A stretch of 64,000 bases of DNA, from positions 3,528,230 through 3,592,229 of the forward strand of contig CP085689.1 of NCBI GenBank assembly GCA_020683205.1, read 5' to 3'. Both the position numbers and the translations under genes were made by a program. The notes beneath the pieces were generated by a model. That model saw only the letters and a list, made by a program, of their open reading frames with translations. It made no database searches and was not told the origin of the DNA. Numbering within the stretch: position 1 is the stretch's first letter; every line of letters starts with the position of its first letter. Shown piece after piece: positions 16,720 through 24,042 of this stretch. This stretch comes from Lentisphaerae bacterium WC36 (lineage in GTDB: Bacteria; Verrucomicrobiota; Lentisphaeria; Victivallales; SZUA-371).

Positions 16720-18414
16720 TTATAGAATATAACGTGTCACCTCTTCAAGAGATGATTCACCATCTAAAATTGAACGGATACCATTTTCTTTAATTGTAAC
16801 CATTCCTTCTTGACACGCTTTTTCTTTAATAACCGATGTTGGTGCATTCGAGTTAATTAATTTAACTAATGATGGTGAAATTTCTAATAGTTCTACAACA
16901 GCCTTACGTCCTTTGTAACCAGTATTGTTACATTCTGCGCAACCTCGGCCGAAGTAGAATTGACGTTCGCCGACATCTTCACGCGTTAATTCTAAGCTTT
17001 CTAAATCTTCGTCACTTGGAACATAGCCTTCTTTACAAAATGGGCAAACACGGCGAATTAGTCGTTGAGCTAAAACTCCTACTAATGATGATGTAATCAA
17101 AAACGGTGCTACTCCCATCTCTACAAGACGTGTTACAGTACTAGATGCATCATTTGTATGTAGCGTACTAAATACAAAGTGACCTGTTAATGATGCTTGA
17201 ATTGACATTTGAGCTGTTTCAAGGTCACGTACCTCACCAATCATAATACGATCAGGGTCCTGACGCAAAAATGCTTTTAGTGCTTTTTGGAATGTCATTC
17301 CCACAGCGTGGTTTACTGGTACCTGAATAATACCTTCAATATCATACTCGACAGGGTCTTCTGCTGTTAATAATTTATCACCAATTTTATTAACTTCTTT
17401 CAAACATGAGTAAAGTGTTGTTGTTTTTCCAGAACCGGTAGGGCCTGTTACCAACAAAATACCATTAGGCATTTCAATCATTAATTTTAACTTCTCTACA
17501 ATATCAGTAGGCATCCCAAGAACGCTAAGGTCGAGATTTATAACCGAACGGTCAAGAATACGTAATACCACAGATTCTCCATAAGCCGTCGGTAGAGTTG
17601 ATACACGTAAGTCGATAGGCTTACCACGTACTTTCAATTCAATACGACCATCTTGAGGCATTTTACGTTCAGAAATATTAAGTCCACTAAGAATCTTAAT
17701 ACGTGAAATTACAGGAATTGCTAAATTTTGAGGTGGAGGAGGCATCTCATAAAGAGCCCCGTCAATACGATAACGAATCTTAAATTCTTTTTCGAATGGC
17801 TCAAAGTGGATATCACTTGCTTTATCTTTAATAGCTTGTGATAAAATAACATTCACAAACTTAACAATAGGTGTTTCATTTGCTGCATTAGCGATATCTT
17901 CAGTACTTGCATTGTCTGATTCTAATGTTGTTGGGTCAATATTAAAGTCAGAAAGCATATCAGCAATTGATTCAATGCTTTCGGGATAATATTTTTCAAT
18001 TGCTGCATCAATTTGTTCTTCGCTAGCAATCATTAGGAAAATATCGTATCCTAGAGAGAAACTCAACTCATCGGCAGTTTGATAATCTAATGGATTTTTA
18101 TATGTAACAGTTAATGTGCTACCATCAAATGCTAACGGAATGAGTCCGTAAGTTCGTGCTTGGTCTGGATCAACAAGTCCTAAAACATCTGGAGTTAGTT
18201 CAACTTGGGTCAAGTCGATAACTTCAGTTCCTAAATTTTCAGCAATTAGTTCTAAAATTTTATCATTTGAAATGATTTCATAGTTCACAAGAACTTCTGC
18301 TAAAGGTTTACCAGTACGCTCCTGTTCCTCAATAACCTCGGTCATCTGGTCTTCATCACAAATATGTTCTGAGAGAATAATATCTCTTAATGCTTGTTCT
18401 TCATTATTCAGCAT
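16720..18414 (-). CDS. pilB: Pilus/secretion assembly ATPase PilB/GspE, copy A
   Basis: A 564-residue extension ATPase: N-terminal GspE-N domain (about 1-145), then Walker A G-P-T-G-S-G-K-T-T (323-331), Asp box A-E-D-P-V-E-Y, Walker B R-Q-D-P-D-R-I-M-I-G-E-V-R-D and His box H-F-V-F-S-T-L-H-T. A four-cysteine zinc site is present (C-P-F-C ... C-A-E-C). It follows a second ATPase of the same type 63 bases upstream. Intergenic bases 16438-16719 to pilT are AT-rich with no clear feature; pilT may have its own promoter there. Confidence 0.93.
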   Translation of the reverse strand: MLNNEEQALRDIILSEHICDEDQMTEVIEEQERTGKPLAEVLVNYEIISNDKILELIAENLGTEVIDLTQVELTPDVLGLVDPDQARTYGLIPLAFDGSTLTVTYKNPLDYQTADELSFSLGYDIFLMIASEEQIDAAIEKYYPESIESIADMLSDFNIDPTTLESDNASTEDIANAANETPIVKFVNVILSQAIKDKASDIHFEPFEKEFKIRYRIDGALYEMPPPPQNLAIPVISRIKILSGLNISERKMPQDGRIELKVRGKPIDLRVSTLPTAYGESVVLRILDRSVINLDLSVLGMPTDIVEKLKLMIEMPNGILLVTGPTGSGKTTTLYSCLKEVNKIGDKLLTAEDPVEYDIEGIIQVPVNHAVGMTFQKALKAFLRQDPDRIMIGEVRDLETAQMSIQASLTGHFVFSTLHTNDASSTVTRLVEMGVAPFLITSSLVGVLAQRLIRRVCPFCKEGYVPSDEDLESLELTREDVGERQFYFGRGCAECNNTGYKGRKAVVELLEISPSLVKLINSNAPTSVIKEKACQEGMVTIKENGIRSILDGESSLEEVTRYIL

Positions 18415-18476
18415 ATTTTCACCTAGTATTATATAAATTTAATTAATTTTTTCACTTATTCTCTAATAAAGTATAT

Positions 18477-20192
18477 TTATTCTTCATCATCAGTCATTGT
18501 TACACGAATAACTTCTTCAAGAGTAGTCGTGCCAGATGCCGCTTTACGAAGTGCGTCCTCTTGCAGTGTTCTCATGCCGCCACGACGAGCTCCTTCACGA
18601 ATTTCTGCAACTGGTTTTTCGTCGAAAATAGCATCACGTGTTTCTTCTGTCATAACGAAGATTTCATAAATACCAACACGACCTTTGTAACCTGTGCCAT
18701 TGCAAATTTTACAGCCAAGCCCTTTTTTCCACGTTGTTTTCTTCGCTTCTTCAGGATCTAATGCTAAAATTGCTAATTCGCGTTCTGTTGGTTCATTATC
18801 TGCTGAACAACCACTACAAATTCTACGGCATAATCGTTGCGCCATTACAGCACGAACTGCTGTTGAAATAAGGAATGATTTCATCCCCATATCTACCAAA
18901 CGAGTTACTGCACTTGGTGCATCATTTGTATGTAATGTGCTAAATACCAAGTGACCTGTTAATGCAGCGTTAATCGCAATTTCAGCCGTAGAAAGGTCAC
19001 GAATTTCTCCAACCATGATAATATTTGGAGCCTGACGAAGCATCGCTCTTAGTGCAATTCCAAAGGTTAGACCTGTTGCATGGTCGGCTTGAACCTGATT
19101 AATACCAGAAAGCTGATACTCAATAGGGTCTTCAACGGTAATAATTTTTCTTGAAGGAGTGTTGATTGTGTTCAAAAAAGCATATAGAGATGTTGTTTTA
19201 CCAGAACCTGTAGGACCTGTTACAAGGAAAATACCATCTGGTAAATTAATAATTTTGTGAATTCGCTCAAGGTCGTCATTATAGAATCCAAGAGCGGGGA
19301 TATCAAGCTGAATACTTGATTTATCTAAAATACGCATAACGATACTTTCGCCATGAGTTGTTGGAACTGTTGAAACACGTAAGTCAATTTCAGCACCCTC
19401 TAATTTTAATTGGATACGTCCGTCTTGTGGAACACGTTTTTCACTAATATCGAGACGGGACATAATCTTTAGTCGAGATGTTAACTGTGCTTGAAGATAT
19501 TTTGGTGGAGCGTCAATTTCTTGAAGTACTCCATCGATACGGTAGCGCACTCGATAACGTTTTTCTAAAGGTTCAAGGTGAATATCGCTTGCTCCCATTT
19601 TATGGGCTTCAACTAAAATTAATGAAACTAAACGAATAATTGGCGAGTCATCATCTTCATCTTCGATTGCGCCAGTGTCCAGTTTAGTTACTCCTGCTTC
19701 GTCAATTTCATCTTCACCCATATTAGATAAAAATGAATCCATTGATTCAGTTTGAGTACCATAAAACTGGTCAATTAAATTTTTAATTTGGTCTAAAGGA
19801 GAAATTACAGCGTCGACTTCTCTAGCTAAAACATAACGTAATGTATCAAGTGTATCCATATCAGTTGGATCGTTCATTGCAACTGTTAAGATATCTTCAC
19901 TTAATGACACAGGAAAAATGTGATATTGCTTTGCGATATGAGGAGGAACTTTGCTTAAAAGTTCTTCATCTGGGCGAAACGATGTTAAATCGAATGTTTC
20001 AAGTCCATACTCTTGAGCAAGCATCGCCATCATATCTGTTTCATTGACATATTTCAAAAAAACGAGTGCATCTATAATATCAAGAGTGCCTTCACTGCTT
20101 GCAACTTTTTCCCATCCTTGATCAATTTGTTCTTGAGTAATCATTCCGTAATGAAGTAATAACTCTATAACGTATTCGCTGTTTTCAATCAC
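18477..20192 (-). CDS. Pilus/secretion assembly ATPase PilB/GspE, copy B
   Basis: A 571-residue homologue of copy A with the same order: two-helix GspE-N region, Walker A G-P-T-G-S-G-K-T-T, V-E-D-P-I-E-Y, R-Q-A-P-N-I-I-M-V-G-E-I-R-D and H-L-V-F-S-T-L-H-T, then a zinc site C-x2-C (I-C-S-G-C) with C-K-I-C. The Walker B region reads Q-A-P-N where copy A has Q-D-P-D. It has an extra acidic insert (E-D-E-D-D-D-S near residue 182) and an acidic C-terminus. GTG start follows a CAGGAGA sequence. One copy may serve pili and the other type II secretion; the sequence does not say which. Confidence 0.92.
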   Translation of the reverse strand: MIENSEYVIELLLHYGMITQEQIDQGWEKVASSEGTLDIIDALVFLKYVNETDMMAMLAQEYGLETFDLTSFRPDEELLSKVPPHIAKQYHIFPVSLSEDILTVAMNDPTDMDTLDTLRYVLAREVDAVISPLDQIKNLIDQFYGTQTESMDSFLSNMGEDEIDEAGVTKLDTGAIEDEDDDSPIIRLVSLILVEAHKMGASDIHLEPLEKRYRVRYRIDGVLQEIDAPPKYLQAQLTSRLKIMSRLDISEKRVPQDGRIQLKLEGAEIDLRVSTVPTTHGESIVMRILDKSSIQLDIPALGFYNDDLERIHKIINLPDGIFLVTGPTGSGKTTSLYAFLNTINTPSRKIITVEDPIEYQLSGINQVQADHATGLTFGIALRAMLRQAPNIIMVGEIRDLSTAEIAINAALTGHLVFSTLHTNDAPSAVTRLVDMGMKSFLISTAVRAVMAQRLCRRICSGCSADNEPTERELAILALDPEEAKKTTWKKGLGCKICNGTGYKGRVGIYEIFVMTEETRDAIFDEKPVAEIREGARRGGMRTLQEDALRKAASGTTTLEEVIRVTMTDDEE

Positions 20193-20242
20193 GTTGAATC
20201 TCCTGCAGATAATTATTTTACAACCAAAAATTAACGATTATA

Positions 20243-20271
20243 AAAATATACTTACTTTGTGAGCTTTTCAA
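20243..20271 (-). promoter_or_regulatory. Predicted promoter of the pilB-pilB-pilT-pilC block
   Basis: Minus-strand TTGAAA (20271-20266) and TATTTT (20248-20243) with a 17-base spacer, about 45 bases upstream of the copy B start codon. A TATAAT-like sequence overlaps just downstream. Confidence 0.5.
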
Positions 20272-20333
20272 GTATTATATATAACAAAAACTTTAATTAA
20301 AAAAAATAAATTAAAAAATTTTACAAAAGGTAC

Positions 20334-20363
20334 TTGAATTTAAAAAAACATAGTGCATATTAA
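20334..20363 (+). promoter_or_regulatory. Predicted promoter of the tRNA-Thr array
   Basis: TTGAAT (20334-20339) and TATTAA (20358-20363) with an 18-base spacer; the start would fall about 20 bases before the first tRNA-Thr. It is divergent from the pil promoter. Confidence 0.5.
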
Positions 20364-20388
20364 AAGCACTGAAAAAACAGTAGTACTT

Positions 20389-20463
20389 GCCGGATTAGCT
20401 CAGTGGTAGAGCAACGCACTTGTAATGCGTAGGTCGTCAGTTCAACTCTGACATCCGGCTCCA
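20389..20463 (+). tRNA. tRNA-Thr(TGT), copy 1
   Basis: Complete 75-base tRNA with encoded CCA: acceptor GCCGGAT/ATCCGGC, D-arm GCTC-GAGC, anticodon arm ACGCA-CTTGTAA-TGCGT with anticodon TGT, T-arm GTCAG-TTCAACT-CTGAC, discriminator T. Identical to the next three copies. Confidence 0.97.
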
Positions 20464-20489
20464 TTCTTTTTTAGTATTTAAATTTGATT

Positions 20490-20564
20490 GCCGGATTAGC
20501 TCAGTGGTAGAGCAACGCACTTGTAATGCGTAGGTCGTCAGTTCAACTCTGACATCCGGCTCCA
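20490..20564 (+). tRNA. tRNA-Thr(TGT), copy 2
   Basis: Identical in sequence to copy 1, after a 26-base spacer; anticodon TGT and encoded CCA are present. Confidence 0.97.
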
Positions 20565-20612
20565 TTTTTTTTACAATTTTAGACTTTCGAAATTTCATTA
20601 GAAATTCTTCGA

Positions 20613-20687
20613 GCCGGATTAGCTCAGTGGTAGAGCAACGCACTTGTAATGCGTAGGTCGTCAGTTCAACTCTGACATCCGGCTCCA
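20613..20687 (+). tRNA. tRNA-Thr(TGT), copy 3
   Basis: Identical in sequence to copy 1. With its 48-base upstream spacer it forms the first unit of a perfect 123-base tandem repeat. Confidence 0.97.
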
Positions 20688-20735
20688 TTTTTTTTACAAT
20701 TTTAGACTTTCGAAATTTCATTAGAAATTCTTCGA

Positions 20736-20810
20736 GCCGGATTAGCTCAGTGGTAGAGCAACGCACTTGTAATGCGTAGGTCGTCAGTTCAACTCTGACA
20801 TCCGGCTCCA
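20736..20810 (+). tRNA. tRNA-Thr(TGT), copy 4
   Basis: Identical in sequence to copy 1, and preceded by the same 48-base spacer as copy 3. It is the last copy; a short T run follows CCA. Confidence 0.97.
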
Positions 20811-20901
20811 TTTTTTTCTCGCTTAAACTTAATTTCATTTCTTGAAAATTACATTTATTGCTTTTATATTAAGGTCATTAACTAAAAAAAGGGAATAGAT
20901 T

Positions 20902-22026
20902 ATGAAAGAGAATCTTACTAAAGGACTTATTGGGGAAAAAACTGTAAAAGCAGAGCGATTACAGTCATTGGATGTGTTACGTGGTTTTGATATGTTTTGG
21001 ATTATTGGAGGGGATAAAATTCTGCGTGAATTTATCAAATGGAGTAATTGTCCATGGCTTAATAAAAATGTTATGCCCCATACGCATCACGAGGCATGGC
21101 ATGGTTTTAAGGCATATGACTTGATTTTTCCGCTATTCATCTTTATTACAGGAGTTACATTACCATTTGTCTTTGAAAAATTATTACAAAAAAATGAGTC
21201 AAAAACTAAAATAATTTTAAAAATTATTAGAAGATCATTATTATTGGTATTGTTGGGGTTAATTTATAATGGAATGATGCAATTTCATTTTTCAGAACTG
21301 CGAATTCCGAGTGTGCTTGGACTAATTGGCATGGCATATGGGGTAGGTGCTTTAATAGTTCTAAATTTTTCTATTAAAAGGCAATTAATAATCGCTGTAT
21401 CGATGTTGGTTGGTTTTTATTTTGTTATGTGCTTTATTCCTGGAACTGATTTAACAGCAACAAATACTGTTGCTAGTTATGTTGATAGATTTTTATTGTC
21501 CGGTCATTTATACCATAATGGCTGGGATCCAGAAGGGGTGCTTTATATTGCCCCAGCGTCGGTTTTAGTAATTTTCGGCGCTTTAACAGGTAGTTTTTTG
21601 AAAAAGAAAGATTTTACTGGCTATCGAAAGAGTGGTATTTTAGCGCTTGCTGGATTAAGCTTTATTATTATTGCATGGGCGTGGAATAAGTTGTTTCCAA
21701 TTAATAAACAGCTTTGGAGCAGCTCTTTTATTGTTTTGACAGCAGGTATTTCGGCAATGTTAATGGCTCTGTTTTACCTTGTAATTGATGTGTGGAAATT
21801 TAGGAAAATGTTTTTTCCTTTTGTGTTGATTGGCAGTAATTCCATATTTATTTATATGGCTTATAAAGCAATTAATTTTTCACATACATCAGACTTTCTT
21901 TTTTCTGGAGTGATTAATATGTTCCCAAAATCTTTTGGAGGTGTTTTAATTGCTCTATCAGTAGTGGTTACAGAAGTTTTGCTGTTATGGTTTTTATATC
22001 GCAAGAAAATTTTCTTTAAGGTGTAA
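20902..22026 (+). CDS. HGSNAT/DUF5009-like multi-spanning acetyltransferase
   Basis: A 374-residue membrane protein with about ten hydrophobic segments. The N-terminal motif R-L-Q-S-L-D-V-L-R-G-F-D-M-F-W and the segment H-H-E-A-W-H-G-F-K-A-Y-D-L-I-F-P-L-F-I-F are the signature of the heparan-alpha-glucosaminide N-acetyltransferase-like (DUF5009/YeiB-related) family; the His in W-H-G-F is at the place of the catalytic region. These proteins move acetyl groups across a membrane onto amino sugars. The bacterial substrate is unknown. Starts at ATG 20902 behind AAAGGGAA. It shares no operon with neighbours: tRNA genes precede and a convergent gene follows. Confidence 0.8.
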   Translation: MKENLTKGLIGEKTVKAERLQSLDVLRGFDMFWIIGGDKILREFIKWSNCPWLNKNVMPHTHHEAWHGFKAYDLIFPLFIFITGVTLPFVFEKLLQKNESKTKIILKIIRRSLLLVLLGLIYNGMMQFHFSELRIPSVLGLIGMAYGVGALIVLNFSIKRQLIIAVSMLVGFYFVMCFIPGTDLTATNTVASYVDRFLLSGHLYHNGWDPEGVLYIAPASVLVIFGALTGSFLKKKDFTGYRKSGILALAGLSFIIIAWAWNKLFPINKQLWSSSFIVLTAGISAMLMALFYLVIDVWKFRKMFFPFVLIGSNSIFIYMAYKAINFSHTSDFLFSGVINMFPKSFGGVLIALSVVVTEVLLLWFLYRKKIFFKV

Positions 22027-22057
22027 TTAAAATACCTTTTTTGCGGAGCATTATCTT

Positions 22058-22399
22058 TTAGCTTAATCCGCCAGATATTAAGAATAATGCTCCAATATGA
22101 AATGCGCGAATCACCACCGTTGTTAAAACTAAATCGGGCCAAAAGTCCTCATCAGAAACAATTCTAAAGATCCCTGCAAAAATTAATGTTGAAGTACAAT
22201 AGATAATCCTGAAATCATTAATTTCAAACATACTAAAGATTATCATTAGTAATGGATCAATAAATGCTGCTACAGCAGAGACCACAATAATTTGCTGAGT
22301 TGTTAAATCTAGGTTTGTTAATTTGCTAGCAATATAAATGACAAGCCAATTAACAAAAAATAATCCAATTGTAATAAAAAATAACGCTGAAAACTCCAT
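22058..22399 (-). CDS. Small four-helix membrane protein, unknown
   Basis: A 113-residue very hydrophobic protein with about four transmembrane helices (near 5-25, 38-58, 65-80, 90-110). Acidic residues cluster in the short loop D-E-D-F-W-P-D. I recognise no family. Eight bases upstream ends a decayed reading frame that looks like a related protein, so this may be one of a tandem pair. It is convergent with the acetyltransferase gene, 31 bases apart. Confidence 0.6.
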   Translation of the reverse strand: MEFSALFFITIGLFFVNWLVIYIASKLTNLDLTTQQIIVVSAVAAFIDPLLMIIFSMFEINDFRIIYCTSTLIFAGIFRIVSDEDFWPDLVLTTVVIRAFHIGALFLISGGLS

Positions 22400-22407
22400 G
22401 ATTTTAC

Positions 22408-22686
22408 CTATAAATTAAAATATTTTGCAACCGCAATGTAAACATAAAAAGGGTAATAAGCAAGAATCTAGAAACTATTGTTAATAGCACTAAATCAGAT
22501 CAAATAACGAAAAAAGACTATCATCGTAATAATTCATCCCGTAAAATCAGGAATAAAATTAAATCCAGTTACAATTGTGAATAAAATTACTATTTTTGAA
22601 ATATCTAACCGTGTGAGCCTTGTCCCCGCCCAAATAATAAAACTATTGATTACTAAATAAATTAATGTAAATTTAAGTATTTTCAA
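22408..22686 (-). pseudogene. Decayed small membrane protein gene, possible paralogue of the downstream gene
   Basis: From TTG 22686 (after AAGGGA) a 50-codon hydrophobic frame runs to TGA 22536-22534. The same frame continues as membrane-like sequence (I-I-T-M-I-V-F-F-R-Y-L-I) to a second TGA, and another frame encodes R-F-L-L-I-T-L-F-Y-V-Y-I-A-V-A-K-Y-F before TAG at 22410-22408. The order of motifs (T-R-L-T-R-L-D-I then FIPD) parallels S-K-L-T-N-L-D-L then FIDP in the gene at 22058-22399. I interpret this as a broken paralogue; a real 50-aa membrane protein is the alternative. The rest of 22687-22786 shows nothing. Confidence 0.4.
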
Positions 22687-22786
22687 TATTTCCCTTTTTA
22701 CTATTAGCTACAATTTTTATATAAGTATCAAAAGACAATTATAGATGTTTTATGATTGCCTTCTAATAAATTATACCATTAAAAAA

Positions 22787-23932
22787 TTATATTCCAGGAA
22801 CTGGAGGAGGTACTTGTCCAAAAACTGAGCTTAATTCGGCAACATTAGCTGCTGCGTCCCAGCTTGCCATACCTTCTTTCCAAACCAATGTTTCTTTGGT
22901 TAATGTGCCTTGTTGAATCATTTGTGAAATTGCAGCAAAGTCAAAAGGTCCAGTTTGTTGACCATTAACCGCTACAAAGATTTGCACTTGATTTGCACTA
23001 GGAATTGGTGGAGGTGCTACATTTGATTGCGCCATTTGGTTCTGGTTGTGTGTTTGAGTCTGTGCTTGAGCTTCATCTTGAACTAATGCACCACCAATTG
23101 CGCTTGGCATTTGCTGTCCCATCATCATTCCCATCATGCCGCCCAATGAACCTTCATTGTTTGCCGCGTCGCGTAAAGCTTGCGCCGCTTGATATTGAGA
23201 AAATTGATTTAAATTACCAATTGCGCCCATTGAAGCGCGTTCGTCCATTGCTTTTTGTACTTCTTCAGGTAATGAAATATTTTCAACGGCAAAAGATTGT
23301 AATTCAATTCCCCAACGTGTGAAATCAGGTGTTAATTTTGCTACCATAGCTTCACCCATTTCATCGTAATTAGCTGCTAACTCTAGTGCTGGAATTTTAA
23401 GTTCCCCAACACAGTCACTAAATGATGAAATCAATCTTGCGCGCAATTGCCCTTCTAGATCTTCGCAGCTGAATTCATCACGTGAACCAACAAATTTGCT
23501 AATCATTTCTTGTGAAATATTAATACGGTATGAATAATTACCACGTGCACGTAAACGCACCATGCCAAAATCACTATCACGCATAATTACTGGTGTAGCA
23601 GTGCCCCATTTGCAATCTAGTATTTCAACTGTGCTAATAAAATATACTTCTGCTTTGAATGGAGAATTAAAGCCATATTTCCAACCTTTTAAAGTTGCTA
23701 AAATTGGCATGTTTTGAGTTTCTAATTCATATGTTCCCGGTTCAAAAACATCGGCAATTTGCCCTTCATTGACAAACACTGCTTTTTGTCCAGGTCTAAC
23801 AATTAGCTTTGCGCCCATTTTAATTTCGTTTTGATAACGTGGAAAACGATGTACTAACGTTGATGAATCTTGATGTTCCCATTCGATAATATCAATAAAT
23901 TCATTTCGTAATTTTTCAGTAAACCAGCCCAT
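22787..23932 (-). CDS. SPFH-domain protein with C-terminal GYF_2 domain (YdjI-like)
   Basis: A 381-residue protein. Residues about 1-245 form the SPFH ('virion core protein'/YdjI) domain: M-G-W-F start, I-I-E-W, V-R-P-G-Q-K-A-V-F-V-N-E-G, F-E-P-G-T-Y-E-L, and R-W-G-I-E-L-Q-S-F-A-V-E-N-I-S-L-P-E-E-V. A Met/Gly-rich stretch (GGMMGMMMGQQM) and a Gln/Pro linker follow, then a GYF_2 domain of about 50 residues (N-G-Q-Q-T-G-P-F-D through T-L-V-W-K-E-G-M-A-S-W). In B. subtilis YdjI links the PspA-type envelope stress system to the membrane. No pspA is visible here. Probably membrane-associated scaffold. Confidence 0.85.
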   Translation of the reverse strand: MGWFTEKLRNEFIDIIEWEHQDSSTLVHRFPRYQNEIKMGAKLIVRPGQKAVFVNEGQIADVFEPGTYELETQNMPILATLKGWKYGFNSPFKAEVYFISTVEILDCKWGTATPVIMRDSDFGMVRLRARGNYSYRINISQEMISKFVGSRDEFSCEDLEGQLRARLISSFSDCVGELKIPALELAANYDEMGEAMVAKLTPDFTRWGIELQSFAVENISLPEEVQKAMDERASMGAIGNLNQFSQYQAAQALRDAANNEGSLGGMMGMMMGQQMPSAIGGALVQDEAQAQTQTHNQNQMAQSNVAPPPIPSANQVQIFVAVNGQQTGPFDFAAISQMIQQGTLTKETLVWKEGMASWDAAANVAELSSVFGQVPPPVPGI

Positions 23933-24042
23933 TTTTTTGTCTCCTTATTAAACGTACTTATAAAAATATTTTTTTAAGTACTTTGTAGTGTTAATTGAAC
24001 AAAGGAGCTCATCACAACTAATGAACCCCTCCATTATTATTA

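Larger units (their letters stand above)
20565..20810 (+). repeat. Perfect 2 x 123-bp tandem repeat of spacer plus tRNA-Thr
   Basis: Bases 20565-20687 and 20688-20810 match throughout: eight T, ACAATTTTAGACTTTCGAAA and the rest of a 48-base spacer, then the tRNA. This is a recent duplication by unequal exchange. Confidence 0.9.

Noticed and set aside
20437-20838. A 133-codon minus-strand frame with three repeats of a 'MEPDVRVELTTYALQVRCS' peptide.
   Set aside because: It is the antisense translation of the four tRNA-Thr genes and their identical spacers, not a repeat protein.
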